In this document: piece by piece, positions 28,292-37,460 of the stretch
How the letters are laid out: every line of letters starts with the position of its first letter
Position numbering within the stretch: position 1 is the first letter of the stretch
NCBI RefSeq assembly: GCF_022376835.1
Contig: NZ_CP084606.1
Coordinates: forward strand, 2,906,739 to 2,970,738
Source: Brucepastera parasyntrophica
GTDB taxonomy: Bacteria > Spirochaetota > Spirochaetia > Treponematales > Treponemataceae
Length of the DNA: 64,000 nucleotides
Direction: 5' to 3'
Translations under genes and position numbers: made by a program
Notes under the pieces: generated by a model
What the model was told of the DNA's origin: nothing
The model's database searches: none
The model's input: the letters and a program-made list of their open reading frames with translations, nothing else

Positions 28292-29101
28292 TTATTCACG
28301 TAATGAAAAATTTTCAGAAGTCTTTATTCCGGCAATAATCCGGTAACTTATGTACATATCTTTTTCTTCTTTTATGGCTTCCTGTACCGCGGTTTTGAAC
28401 ATTTCAATATGTTCCTGTATCCCGGGGATATTTTTTTTCAAAAGAGCCTGAAGCGAACCCTGTGAGAGAGCAAGTCCGGTAAATCTTGCGCTGTCGCATT
28501 TTTCAGGATTGCCGGTAAATACTTCCGTGCAGTAAGAAAAATAACCGCTGTTCTGAATAGACGCGAAATGGTCTTTTTTCGGCCACCGTCTCACTTCCGG
28601 GAGAACTGACCGATATTTTTCTTCAAGGCCGGCTACAGCCCGGAATAATTCTCTATACGCCGTTTCCGCCGCAGCGCTTACCGAAGGAGGCCATAAACAG
28701 TCATACACCGCGAAGACCCCCTCAGGTTTCAGAATTCTGTTTACTTCCTTCAGTGTCTGAACAGGCTCCATCCAGTGGAAGGACTGCGAGCAGGTCACTA
28801 TATCTGCTGTACCGGAGTCCAGCCTGGTATCATAGGACGACTCATTCAGGAACAGGGCGCCCGGAACATTTTTTTTTGCTTCTTCCAGCATCTCCCTGTT
28901 CGGTTCAACTCCCACAGTATTCCGGGCATAGTTCAGCCATATCTTTGTGGAAAGTCCGGTGCCGCATCCGATATCAACTATCTTATCGATTTCTCCGGCA
29001 TTCAGATAATTTAAAAGGATTCTGCAGATTGTTTCGGGCGGGTGAGGCCTCATTTGCTCATACAGTCCGCTGAAGCCGTTAAATCGTTCGGTGTCTACCA
29101 T
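28292..29101 (-). CDS. class I SAM-dependent methyltransferase
   Basis: 269 residues from the ATG at 29101 after GGGGAGGAA; an earlier ATG at 29143 overlaps the upstream gene but has no ribosome site. Motif I is IVDIGCGTGLSTKIWL, followed by VGVEPNREMLEEA, ADIVTCSQSFHWM and LKPEGVFAVYD, as in methyltransferase type 11 enzymes. It transfers methyl from SAM to an unknown small molecule or macromolecule. It is co-oriented with the GNAT gene just upstream (stop 32 bases before this start). Confidence 0.88.
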   Translation of the reverse strand: MVDTERFNGFSGLYEQMRPHPPETICRILLNYLNAGEIDKIVDIGCGTGLSTKIWLNYARNTVGVEPNREMLEEAKKNVPGALFLNESSYDTRLDSGTADIVTCSQSFHWMEPVQTLKEVNRILKPEGVFAVYDCLWPPSVSAAAETAYRELFRAVAGLEEKYRSVLPEVRRWPKKDHFASIQNSGYFSYCTEVFTGNPEKCDSARFTGLALSQGSLQALLKKNIPGIQEHIEMFKTAVQEAIKEEKDMYISYRIIAGIKTSENFSLRE

Positions 29102-29132
29102 TACAGGTTCCTCCCCGGAAGTTTCCGGATTA

Positions 29133-29633
29133 TCATATATCATCCAGCAGGCGGTACATTACGTACACATCCGTTAAGCCAAGCTTTTCATGGCGAAAGG
29201 CCTTCGGAAGTGTTCCTGCTATGAAAAACCCCAGCTTTTCCCACAGGCGGACTGCGGGGATATTGGCTGAAATGACAAAATTAAACTGCATGGCAAGGAA
29301 TCCGCTTTTTTTCGCTTCCGCAAGACTGTGTTTTCCGAGGAGGGTTCCCAGCCCCCTTGCCCGGTGTTTCTGGTGGATCATAAAAGATGCGTTTGCAACG
29401 TGAGACCCGCGGTCCCTCTGGTTCTGAATCAGTTTATACATTCCGAGAATGCCCGAACTGTCTTCCGCAACAAATGAACGCACCCCCTGTCCAAACCAGT
29501 ATTCCCGCGCATCCTCCTCTGGGGTATCCGCATAAAAAACATAGGAGTCACCATTCCGGATAACCTCCCGGAAAATTTTCTGCATAGCTGCAAAATCATT
29601 TTCTTCTACTGCCGGCCGTATATGTATATCCAT
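29133..29633 (-). CDS. GNAT family N-acetyltransferase
   Basis: 166 residues, intact. MDIHIRPAVEENDFAAMQKI opens the fold; HRARGLGTLLGKHSLAEAKK supplies the acetyl-CoA pyrophosphate loop (R-x-x-G-x-G/L), and NIPAVRLWEKLGFFIAGTLP is the C-terminal strand/helix. It is probably co-transcribed with the methyltransferase. The acceptor is unknown. Confidence 0.9.
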   Translation of the reverse strand: MDIHIRPAVEENDFAAMQKIFREVIRNGDSYVFYADTPEEDAREYWFGQGVRSFVAEDSSGILGMYKLIQNQRDRGSHVANASFMIHQKHRARGLGTLLGKHSLAEAKKSGFLAMQFNFVISANIPAVRLWEKLGFFIAGTLPKAFRHEKLGLTDVYVMYRLLDDI

Positions 29634-29734
29634 AGTGTACAGTATATATCAATATACCTGCCAACACTACACGGTTTTTGCTTTTTTGCGATTGTTTACA
29701 ATAATGCTGATGAATTTCACGGCGGACGGGGCAG

Positions 29735-30985
29735 TTAATATACTTTTGGAATGTCCCGTATGTTTGTTGTATAGGCCGGCGAAAGAAATTTGCGGCTCAT
29801 GTTCCAGGGCCTCCGTTCCGGGACAGTATACCCCAGATGCAGCATGTTCCGCCCGTACCGCCCATTTATGGTATCAAAACATTTCATAACAGCCTGTTTC
29901 CTCTTTTGCATTGCATTATCTTCAAATAAGTCCGGCTGGATAATTGTGTCATTTTCGATTCCGAAGAGACATACCATTACCTTTCGATATCTGCAGCCCG
30001 GGGTGAATATGGTTTCAAGAAGTTTTACCGCGGTCCCCAGTATTTCAGGCAGATAGGACGTCGCTTTTCCAAGCGTGGCTGAAAACTGTCCGCAGCTCCG
30101 GGGTACGCCGGTATTATCTGAACTGGTTACAAGAAAAACCGAAACAAACCGGGCCGCGCCTTCCTGTCTGCGAAGCCGTCCGACCGCTTCCTGCGTATAT
30201 GAGGCAAGGGCTTCCTTTATGCTTTCAATATCACCGAGCGGTTCGGAGAATGATTTTGATGTGCCGATACTCTGCCGGGATTCATACCGGGACTGATCAA
30301 AGGCGGGGATGCCGTTTAATTCCTGTACTGTTTTCATCCCCGTAATGGTCAGATATTTCTTTGCGAGATGGAGCGGATACTGTTTCAGGTCGAGAGCAGT
30401 AACAATACGGTGCCGTTTTAACAGAGCGGCTTTTGACCGTCCTACTCCCCAGACATGACTTACAGGACAGCCGGCGAGTTCCGCATCCATATCAATCTCA
30501 TCACAGGAAAGTATCCCGCTGTTCTTTTTCGCCAGCCCGTTGCAGAATTTTGCCAGGGTTCTGGAAGGAGCTATTCCTATGGAAACCGATACGCCTGTTT
30601 CCCTGAGAACTGTATTTTTTATCCGCTGCGCGATTCCGGTAAAATCCATATGGTTCCAGTCAGGAAAATACAGAAAAGCCTCGTCAATGGAATATACTTC
30701 AACTTCCGGACAGAGCCTGTTATAGATTCCTATAATGCGGGTGCTTATATCGGCGTACAGGGTATAATTGGAACTGAATACATTGACGCCGTTTCTGCTG
30801 CACTTTTCCGCTATGTCCCTGTAAACGTCGCCCCGCCTGAGCCCCAATTCCTTTGCTTCCCTGTTCAGGGAAATAATAATGCAGTCATTATTTGTAAGAA
30901 CAATAACCGGTTTCCCGGTCAGGTCGGGCCTGAATATCTGCTCGCAGGCAGCGTAAAAACTGTTCGCGTCAACATGAAAAATCAT
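29735..30985 (-). CDS. umuC: Y-family DNA polymerase, UmuC-type subunit of polymerase V
   Basis: 416 residues (E. coli UmuC is 422). MIFHVDANSFYAACEQIFRP carries the first catalytic Asp, VYSIDEAFLYF the second acidic pair, and the helix-hairpin-helix region VWGVGRSKAALLKRH follows. It bypasses DNA lesions with low fidelity. Its ATG overlaps the umuD stop (ATGA), so the two are translationally coupled. Control is probably by the divergent S24 repressor. Confidence 0.95.
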   Translation of the reverse strand: MIFHVDANSFYAACEQIFRPDLTGKPVIVLTNNDCIIISLNREAKELGLRRGDVYRDIAEKCSRNGVNVFSSNYTLYADISTRIIGIYNRLCPEVEVYSIDEAFLYFPDWNHMDFTGIAQRIKNTVLRETGVSVSIGIAPSRTLAKFCNGLAKKNSGILSCDEIDMDAELAGCPVSHVWGVGRSKAALLKRHRIVTALDLKQYPLHLAKKYLTITGMKTVQELNGIPAFDQSRYESRQSIGTSKSFSEPLGDIESIKEALASYTQEAVGRLRRQEGAARFVSVFLVTSSDNTGVPRSCGQFSATLGKATSYLPEILGTAVKLLETIFTPGCRYRKVMVCLFGIENDTIIQPDLFEDNAMQKRKQAVMKCFDTINGRYGRNMLHLGYTVPERRPWNMSRKFLSPAYTTNIRDIPKVY

Positions 30986-31328
30986 AATTTCCTCACAATC
31001 CCTGAAACGGTCCCGAAAATTTCAGTCATATCATCAACAGGAAGTTCCTGCTGATCATTCAGGAGGGCATACTCATTCCCGTTTCTGACCAGTTTGGCAC
31101 AGGTGAATATGTCATCATTTCTGAATACCACAAGGCAGCCGGGCCCGGGGGGCGGGACCGGTCTACAATCAGCAAATCATCTTCAAATACGCCATCGCTC
31201 TCAAGATGATGACCCGTCATCCTCATAAAATAGGTTGCGGAAGTGTTATGTATAAGCAGCGCATTCAAATCAATTTGAGCTGCCTCGTAGCCGTGAGCCG
31301 GTGAGGGAAAACCTGTTTCCAATGTCAT
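30982..31328 (-). CDS. umuD: UmuD-like subunit lacking the autoprotease dyad, frame broken in a G6/C6 run
   Basis: Adding one base to the run at 31147-31152 joins MTLETGFPSPAHGYEAAQID, ALLIHNTSATYFMRMTGHHL and DDLLIVDRS to PGCLVVFRNDDIFTCAKLVR, giving 115 residues. It starts where processed UmuD' would start: there is no N-terminal arm and no Cys-Gly cut site. The catalytic Ser of the GDSM box is His (GHHL) and the catalytic Lys of TVKKL is Ala (TCAKL). So it cannot cleave itself and looks like a permanently active UmuD'. The stop overlaps the umuC ATG. Confidence 0.85.
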
Positions 31329-31397
31329 AATTCTTGCCTTTCATCCCTGAGAAATACCATTTATTCAAACAGCAGAAATTCCTCTAGACAGAATAAT

Positions 31398-31438
31398 GTA
31401 TAACTGTTATACTTATAATATAAGCAAAATGCTTATAT
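31398..31438. promoter_or_regulatory. two palindromic operators between umuDC and the S24 repressor
   Basis: GTATAA-CTG-TTATAC (31398-31412) and ATATAAGC-AAAAT-GCTTATAT (31418-31438) are perfect palindromes between the divergent genes. A TATAAT (31414-31419) lies between them and reads toward the repressor. The arrangement fits repression in both directions by the adjacent helix-turn-helix protein. Confidence 0.75.
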
Positions 31439-31452
31439 GTCAAGGGGAATAC

Positions 31453-32118
31453 ATGCAAAATTCGCTGGATATGAATTCCATTTCAGGACGCTATGCTTCG
31501 GTACGCTTTAACGCCGGTCTTTCAAAAAAAGCCTTTGCGGAATCCCTGGGGATTCACCCGGTTGTGTCGGGCGACATAGAGCTGGGCAAGCGTGATCCTT
31601 CCCGGGAAGTCCTTGTGCGGCTGGCCTCTGTGTACGGAGTTGATATCAACTGGCTCCTTACCGGCGATCCTGCGGGCCGGACTTCCGCGAATTTACCCGG
31701 GGAAGACGGTCCTGTCGCGTATATTGATTTTATTGACCAGGAGGCTTCCGCGGGCCGGGGAGTTGAGATCGAACACAATCCGGATGTTTTCCGTCTGCCT
31801 GTACTGCGTTCCTTTATTGGACCCCATAAACCGGAAAAGGTCAGGGCGCTTGAGGTTCACGGAGATTCCATGGTTGATATTGGTCTCAATGACCGTGATG
31901 TTGTTTTTTTTGTGCCCGGAGAACGCCGCGGCGACGGCATCTATGTTATTTCAATAGGGACCCAGCTTCTGGTGAAGCGCCTTCAGTTTGATCCTTCAGG
32001 CTCCAGCGTGCAGATAATCAGTGAAAATTCCCTGTATGAGCCGAGGACTCTTTCCGGCTCCGATATGAACCAGCTCAGAATCGAGGGCAGGGTGATAGGC
32101 TGGATGCACAGATACTGA
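31453..32118 (+). CDS. XRE-type repressor with S24 (LexA-like) autoprotease domain
   Basis: 221 residues from the ATG at 31453 after AAGGGGAA. The N-terminal XRE helix-turn-helix is GLSKKAFAESLGIHPVVSGD followed by ELGKRDPS. A linker carries a candidate Ala-Gly cut site (EASAGRG). The S24 peptidase domain holds the serine in VHGDSMVDIGLNDRDVVFF and the lysine in LLVKRLQF. It is a CI/LexA-like repressor that would inactivate itself on RecA activation and release the divergent umuDC genes. The damage link is inferred from family behaviour. Confidence 0.93.
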   Translation: MQNSLDMNSISGRYASVRFNAGLSKKAFAESLGIHPVVSGDIELGKRDPSREVLVRLASVYGVDINWLLTGDPAGRTSANLPGEDGPVAYIDFIDQEASAGRGVEIEHNPDVFRLPVLRSFIGPHKPEKVRALEVHGDSMVDIGLNDRDVVFFVPGERRGDGIYVISIGTQLLVKRLQFDPSGSSVQIISENSLYEPRTLSGSDMNQLRIEGRVIGWMHRY

Positions 32119-32135
32119 AAAAACAAAATTGAGTA

Positions 32136-32567
32136 TCAATTGAAATTTTCTTTAATGAATTTTTTAAACTGTGCAGCCTCATCTTCCTGCAGAATCGGAA
32201 GCATATATGAAGATTCCAGAGTTTCCGTGGAATATCCCGGAACGAAAAATGACAATTCCTTTTGCAAACCGGAGGCTTTTATTTTTACATTTCCCTGAAG
32301 GCCGAATTTTGCTGAAATAATGTCATCCTTTTTAAGGACCAGCGCATCAGCAGGATTATCATCCTCATCCAGCGGTATAATTACCAATTCCCTGTCGGCT
32401 TCGGAAAACCCGATTATATAACGGTAGATATTCTGGGAAAATATCCCCGGTTTCATGAAATATCCGTAGGCAATAACATATTTATCCGTGTTCCCCATTT
32501 TTTTTGCAAATCCGTCCCGGATTATCTTCCATGATTCCGCGCTTTTGCTTTCGTTTGGTTTGAACAT
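32136..32567 (-). CDS. hypothetical protein, 143 residues
   Basis: No signal peptide or membrane helix. The pattern is alternating strands (YVIAYGYFMKPG, YRYIIGFSEADRELVIIPLD, DIISAKFGLQGNVKIKASGL) ending in a helix DEAAQFKKFIKENFN, compatible with a PH-like beta fold. Not recognised. It is convergent with the S24 repressor gene 17 bases away. Confidence 0.6.
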   Translation of the reverse strand: MFKPNESKSAESWKIIRDGFAKKMGNTDKYVIAYGYFMKPGIFSQNIYRYIIGFSEADRELVIIPLDEDDNPADALVLKKDDIISAKFGLQGNVKIKASGLQKELSFFVPGYSTETLESSYMLPILQEDEAAQFKKFIKENFN

Positions 32568-32702
32568 ATTGCCTGCTCTCTGCGGGATTGAAAAACCGTA
32601 ACGATCCCGCTAAATATTGTTTTACCCCTGCCGGATACATTATGTATTATACAGCCATGTTGTGCCGGCCGCAATGATAATTCTTCCGTATATAGTATCC
32701 GG

Positions 32703-33212
32703 TTAATCCCGGTCCGCCTTATGCCATTTTTCCGGGCCAATACTGTACAATACCGAATAAGCAGAGCCATGTTCCCATGTAACGGAAACCGACAGGTCCG
32801 CCGTATACCATATCCGTATTGAAAAAGGCTGTCCGTCTTCACAATGACCCCGGAATTCGCCGATTACCTGACCTGCCGCGTCTCCCGCATAACCCAGAAT
32901 AAAGCAGGGCGGTCCGGGAAGCGGCGGATAACCCGGAAAAGCAGGCAGTTTTCCGGCTTGTCCTTCGACACCTGAAATAGGCCGGACAATCCATCCGTCT
33001 TTTTCTTCCGGGACTCCTATAACCGGTATTTCGCCTGAAATACGGCAGTTTTCAAACAGGCAGAAAGGGGGCAGAAAATTAAACGGCAGGTCCGCATTTT
33101 TTTTTCTGCGGTGAAAAATTCTCCGCAGAAAACGCTGCTCATTTTCAAGTCCGGAGGTCTGATTTCCGTGGAGAAAGAAGGATTTGAAGTTATAAGTGCA
33201 ATTTTCCGTCAT
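32703..33212 (-). CDS. hypothetical protein, 169 residues
   Basis: Start ATG at 33212 after GGGAAA. It has a basic N-terminal part (RFLRRIFHRRKK), a proline/glycine-rich middle (PAFPGYPPLPGPPC) and a C-terminal strand region (GQPFSIRIWYTADLSVSVTW). No signal peptide. Not recognised. It is divergent from the gene at 33256, with only 43 bases between starts. Confidence 0.5.
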   Translation of the reverse strand: MTENCTYNFKSFFLHGNQTSGLENEQRFLRRIFHRRKKNADLPFNFLPPFCLFENCRISGEIPVIGVPEEKDGWIVRPISGVEGQAGKLPAFPGYPPLPGPPCFILGYAGDAAGQVIGEFRGHCEDGQPFSIRIWYTADLSVSVTWEHGSAYSVLYSIGPEKWHKADRD

Positions 33213-33255
33213 TTTTTTCCCAAATTTATTCCAGTATATGATAAAATATCAGACT

Positions 33256-34044
33256 ATGAAATATAACATAAAACCAAAGGTTCGCGAACTGACTGAAAAA
33301 TTTGTATCTATTATTTCCGCATGGGATTCTATAGAAGCGATCTGTCTGAATGAAACAGCTGCCGCCGATATGCTTGATCCCTATTTTGCCATTATTCTGG
33401 ATGTTTATTATCACGAAACGGTTCCCGATACTGATGAAAGGATTCTTGCCTATCCGCCTCACAATGTGTTTGAAACCTCTCCGACCGGAATGAAAGACCG
33501 TTTTCTTGTCGGGGAAATACCGGTCCGTATAGAATACAAGCCGGCCGCGCGGATTGATGAACTGACTTCAATCGCTTTGCATTCGGGCTCGGATTTATGG
33601 AAAATACGCGGCAACGGGACCTATGTTTTTTACAGGCTTGTGAACAGCCAGCCGTTTTTTGAACGGACCGGCTGGCTGAAAGAGCAGCTTTCGCGGCTTG
33701 AAATGCTTCCGGATGTTTTCTGGGTGAGAATGCGTTCGTTTTACCAGTCTTCAATGGAACATTATCTGCTGGATTTTGGCGCGTCAATTATGCAGGATGA
33801 CCCTTTCAACAATATGATTTCTGCGGCATACTTTATTAAGTATGCCTGCGCAGTCCTGTTTATGGAAAACGGCCAGTTTGAGCCGTCGCACAGGGGATAC
33901 CAGAACCAGGTTGCTTCTCTGACGACCCTCCCTGACGGTTTTGCGGGATGGTTCGAGAGTTTCCTGCGTCCCGATTCCGAGCTCCCGCCCGCCCGGAAAT
34001 ATGAAATTGCCAAACTGATAGTCAGGAGTATTGTCGCCCTGTGA
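33256..34044 (+). CDS. conserved hypothetical protein, 262 residues
   Basis: Start taken at the ATG at 33256 (MKYNIKPKVRELTEKF); an in-frame ATG at 33238 is possible and neither has a clear ribosome site. Mixed alpha/beta without signal peptide; notable segments are YFAIILDVYYHETVPD and the helical SMEHYLLDFGASIMQDDPFN. I do not recognise a family. Its stop overlaps the GTG of the next lipoprotein gene by four bases, so the two are probably made together. Confidence 0.65.
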   Translation: MKYNIKPKVRELTEKFVSIISAWDSIEAICLNETAAADMLDPYFAIILDVYYHETVPDTDERILAYPPHNVFETSPTGMKDRFLVGEIPVRIEYKPAARIDELTSIALHSGSDLWKIRGNGTYVFYRLVNSQPFFERTGWLKEQLSRLEMLPDVFWVRMRSFYQSSMEHYLLDFGASIMQDDPFNNMISAAYFIKYACAVLFMENGQFEPSHRGYQNQVASLTTLPDGFAGWFESFLRPDSELPPARKYEIAKLIVRSIVAL

Positions 34045-35784
34045 GAAAAAAACGCATATTTTCCTCTTTCTCTTTTTACCGTTGGTTGTGTTATGCCTGC
34101 CGGGCTGCGGGAATTCCCTTTCAGCAGTCCCTTTTTCAGGTATTGACGGACAGATTCTTTCCCTGAAAACCCTCAGCAGCGAAGCGGAAAAAGGCATCCT
34201 TACCGGGGCCTTTTCATCGGCCTGGTTTTTGTTCAATGAAACGGACGCGCCTTTTATGGGGACCGGTGTTTCTGACCGGCCGCAGGCCCTTGAGGTAAGC
34301 GTACGGATTTCCTCCGGCGGGCCGGTCACTGTAACGCTCGCTTTTGTCACTGCTGATGATATTTCCGGAAACGGAAAGCTGAGCGCTGATCCGGCGCCAC
34401 GGGACCTTTCAGCGGTACAAAACGCGGAAGGGACTGTTTCGCTCCGCATGAACATACCTGGCCTCGAACATACCGGCGCGGAAATCTGCGGTTTTGCCGT
34501 TCAGCTGAGCGGCGGCGCAAATTCCCGGCTCGAGATTCTCTCAGCAGGTTTTCGCCGGGATGAGACCGGCTGGAAGAGTGAAAACGGGACCGCCTGGTTC
34601 GGTTTCGGAACCGAGGGCGGTATGGCTGATTTTGCCGCGCTGCCGGGCATGGGTTCCCTTAATCCTCCTTCCGTTATTCTTGCCGAAGACAGCCTGCTGC
34701 ATCTTTCTTTTTCGCCGGCGGAAGAAACCCTTGGAAGCCGGCTTGATCAGGGCCGCATTGTCTTTACGGACGGAGAGCGGATTTTCGGATTCAGAAAAAG
34801 TCCTGCGGCCTATACCACAACGGTTCCGGCTTCGGTGCTGGGAAATGGGCCCGCCGTGATTTCCGCACTTTCCGGATATGAAAACCTCGCGGGAATGTAT
34901 GTTTCCCGGAAAAAACTGCCGGCATCTTTGCCCGATGATCCTCTGTCGCCGGTTTCGGCCGACCCGCACATGATTGTGGAATGGCCAGGGCACTTATGGC
35001 GGCGTTCCGACAGGGAGGTTTTTTCCTGGGACAGGTTTCCCTCAGTTCTTATTGTAGATACGGATACGTATGCGACCCAGAGCAGATATTTTAAACGCCT
35101 TGCTTTTTTCATAGAAAAAAAGGTTACCGGGGCAGGCTGCTTACCGATAACGAGCTGAAAAGTCTGCACGGTTTTAATGCCCATGATTACCGGGCGGAAA
35201 GTCTTGCGGATTTTTTTGAGACCGCCCGCCTGGCCGGACTTGAATTGAATAGAGAAGAAACGGAACTTAAAACCATTCTCCTGCAGGAAGGCGTTATCCG
35301 CAGCGAAAACGGCGGATATGTCCCGGGAAACGGGGCCGTTCTTTCCATATCCAGGGAATCTCCCCTCTATCTCAGATATAACTTTATGGCCCATGAAGGG
35401 TTTCACGGTATTTATTTTATTGATGAAAATTTTCGCTCAACGGTGGACACCGTATATGCGGAAACCGATGAACGTGCGGTCAGATTTATAAAAAACTACT
35501 TTGAACTTGTTCCCACCCTTGGATATGATACGGATGACACCTATCTGCTGAAAAATGAATTCATGGGGTATTTAATGCAGCAGTCCCTTGAAAGAGTAGG
35601 ACCGTATTTTTCTGGTTCCGTGCTGAACCGCTTTCTTCAGAGCGGTGGGGATGCCTCGATCGGACAATATATCGGCAATACCCGTGCATCTGACCTGGTT
35701 ACGGCCGCTACAATAATAAATGATTATGTCTTTAACCACTGGGGCCTCGCAGGAGGCCGGGTCGGACTTTTTTACAGCCAGTAA
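34041..35784 (+). CDS. lipoprotein with HExxH zinc-peptidase-like motif, frame broken at two A7 runs
   Basis: With eight A at 34046-34052 the GTG at 34041 gives MRKKTHIFLFLFLPLVVLCL-PGC, a lipoprotein signal with lipobox Cys. The body runs to FKRLAFFIEKK; with eight A at 35115-35121 it continues GYRGRLLTDNELKSLHGFN into the next frame. Together this is 581 residues. The second part holds FMAHEGFHGIYFIDENF, an HExxH motif in a hydrophobic setting, with acidic candidates (AETDE) about 20 residues later. A surface metallopeptidase is possible but the family is not recognised. Confidence 0.7.
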
Positions 35785-35791
35785 AAACAGT

Positions 35792-36418
35792 CTAATACTG
35801 TTCCGTGTCAAAAAGCTGAAAAGTTCTGTTTGCCTCTACAATATCGGAAAGGCTGGACTGTATCAGTTCAAAGTTAAAAAGCCGTTCCGCCTCCAGCGTT
35901 GTGGGCGGTCCGTGTCCCGGAAAGAGAAACAGCTCCTTTGACTGTTTGAACAGCTTGTTCTGCAGATTATTCAGCAGATTTTTCTTTCCATATATATTAT
36001 TCGTATCCCCGAGCAGCCCTGCTGTAATGGAATCTCCGGTAAAAACAACATTTCCGATCTGATACAAAACGGAATCGGGAGAGTGCCCGGGAACGGCATA
36101 GTACATAATAGTAAAATCAGCGGCCTCGAAGGAGCCGTCGCCCTGCAGCAGGACCGTTTTCTGTCCGCTCAGTTCCGTATCGGCGGCATATACTTTCGGC
36201 GCATAAATTTTGAGCAGTGTCTTCAGCCCGCGGAAATGGTTTTCATGACTGTGTGTAATAAGAACAGCGTCAAGCAGAAAACGGTTTTGTTCTATATGAT
36301 TCAGCAGGGTGCTGTCCATAATACCGGGATCAATAATAATGGCCTTCCCTGTTTCCTCATTTCCTATAATATATCCGTTTGAAAAGCCCGGAGCCGAATA
36401 ATGGAAATAAATTTTCAT
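35792..36418 (-). CDS. metallo-beta-lactamase-fold hydrolase
   Basis: 208 residues, glyoxalase II-like size and order: IIIDPGIMD, the metal motif THSHENHF, VPGHSPDSVLYQIGNVVFTG with GDSI, and FPGHGPPTT. The usual HxHxDH is HSHENH here, so the Asp that binds the second metal is Asn; the enzyme may be mononuclear or altered. It overlaps the pentapeptide gene upstream by four bases (ATGA). Substrate unknown, probably a thioester or similar. Confidence 0.85.
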   Translation of the reverse strand: MKIYFHYSAPGFSNGYIIGNEETGKAIIIDPGIMDSTLLNHIEQNRFLLDAVLITHSHENHFRGLKTLLKIYAPKVYAADTELSGQKTVLLQGDGSFEAADFTIMYYAVPGHSPDSVLYQIGNVVFTGDSITAGLLGDTNNIYGKKNLLNNLQNKLFKQSKELFLFPGHGPPTTLEAERLFNFELIQSSLSDIVEANRTFQLFDTEQY

Positions 36419-36942
36419 TCCGGATTTTCTCCCTTGCCGAAAATGGCTTCCCGCGTGTTTGAATACTTAAAAGAAACTCGTTCCCTGATTGTCTGGATGA
36501 ACATGGTCTTCTGTACATTGCAATTCTCAAATGAAGTATCTTTTAAGGTAGCCATAATAAAACGGGAGTTATATAAGTCGGAATCATTAAAAATGGTGTT
36601 TCCCGATAAAAGGCCGTTAAAATTATTATGCAGCAGATCCGAATTTTCAAACGTGGAATCATTTATATGCACGCCGGAAAAACACGAAAACTGCATATCG
36701 AGATGTACGAACGAACAGTTTGAAAAATGGGCAAAATCAAAAAAACACATCCTGATTTTACTGCGGTCAAGTACGGTATTCGTAAAAATTGAACGGGAAA
36801 AACGGCAGCCTATAAAAATCTTTTCGGAAAGATCAAAGGAATGAATATCTATATCGGAAAAATCAATACCGAAGAGTTTTTTTTCTGTTTTGAGCATTTC
36901 GACCAGTTTTTCCCTGGGAATTCTCTCGTCTGTACTGAACAT
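36415..36942 (-). CDS. pentapeptide-repeat protein
   Basis: 175 residues. Five-residue repeats run from about residue 35 to 165 (FIGCRFSRSIFTNTVLDRSK, FDFAHFSNCSFVHLDMQFSC, NSDLLHNNFNGLLSGNTIFN), predicting a beta-helix. Composition is ordinary, unlike the AT-rich homologue at 25.8 kb. It is translationally coupled to the MBL hydrolase. Function unknown. Confidence 0.85.
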   Translation of the reverse strand: MFSTDERIPREKLVEMLKTEKKLFGIDFSDIDIHSFDLSEKIFIGCRFSRSIFTNTVLDRSKIRMCFFDFAHFSNCSFVHLDMQFSCFSGVHINDSTFENSDLLHNNFNGLLSGNTIFNDSDLYNSRFIMATLKDTSFENCNVQKTMFIQTIRERVSFKYSNTREAIFGKGENPE

Positions 36943-37137
36943 ATCCTATACTGTAGGCCATTGCGCGTTTTTGGTCAAATAGGTTATGATATATATAACA
37001 GTTTCAATATGAAATATTATTAAAACTGTCTCCGGAATTGAGGCCGGCAAAAATCCGGTATTCGAGAACATCGGTCCGTCCGTTTTATTGGAGTCGGCAC
37101 AATTTTGCTGATATGGATAATAACAGGGCAGGTAGCT

Positions 37138-37440
37138 ATGTGCTGGAAATGCAAAAAAGCAATACTGTATGAAAATCCCATCGGACGGAGCATGACATGT
37201 TCCTCCTGCGGGGCTGATATACGCTGCTGCAAAAACTGCCGGTTTTATTCGCCCGGTTCATATCATGACTGCGCCGAACGTCCGGACGAACTTGTCAGCG
37301 ATAAGGAAAGGGCAAATTTTTGCGACCAGTTTCAGCTTGAACCCTCATTCCGCACGGACCACGGGGGGAAAAATGAAACGGACGCTTCAAAAAAAGCGTC
37401 AGACGCCCGGTCTGCATTTGACAGCCTGTTTAACTCATAA
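37138..37440 (+). CDS. small zinc-ribbon protein
   Basis: 100 residues from the ATG at 37138; the open frame upstream is hydrophobic without a ribosome site. CWKCKKAI, MTCSSCG, RCCKNCRFYSPGSYHDC and FCDQF give paired Cys knuckles of a zinc ribbon followed by a further Cys cluster. The tail is acidic and Ser/Ala-rich. It lies 20 bases before murI and may be co-transcribed. Role unknown. Confidence 0.75.
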   Translation: MCWKCKKAILYENPIGRSMTCSSCGADIRCCKNCRFYSPGSYHDCAERPDELVSDKERANFCDQFQLEPSFRTDHGGKNETDASKKASDARSAFDSLFNS

Positions 37441-37460
37441 GAGGTTACTATTTCGAATAT

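Noticed and set aside
34031-34060. TTG at 34031 as start of the HExxH lipoprotein
   Set aside because: It gives a poor leader (MSPCEKK) and deep overlap, while GTG 34041 with one more A gives a classic lipoprotein signal and a four-base overlap.
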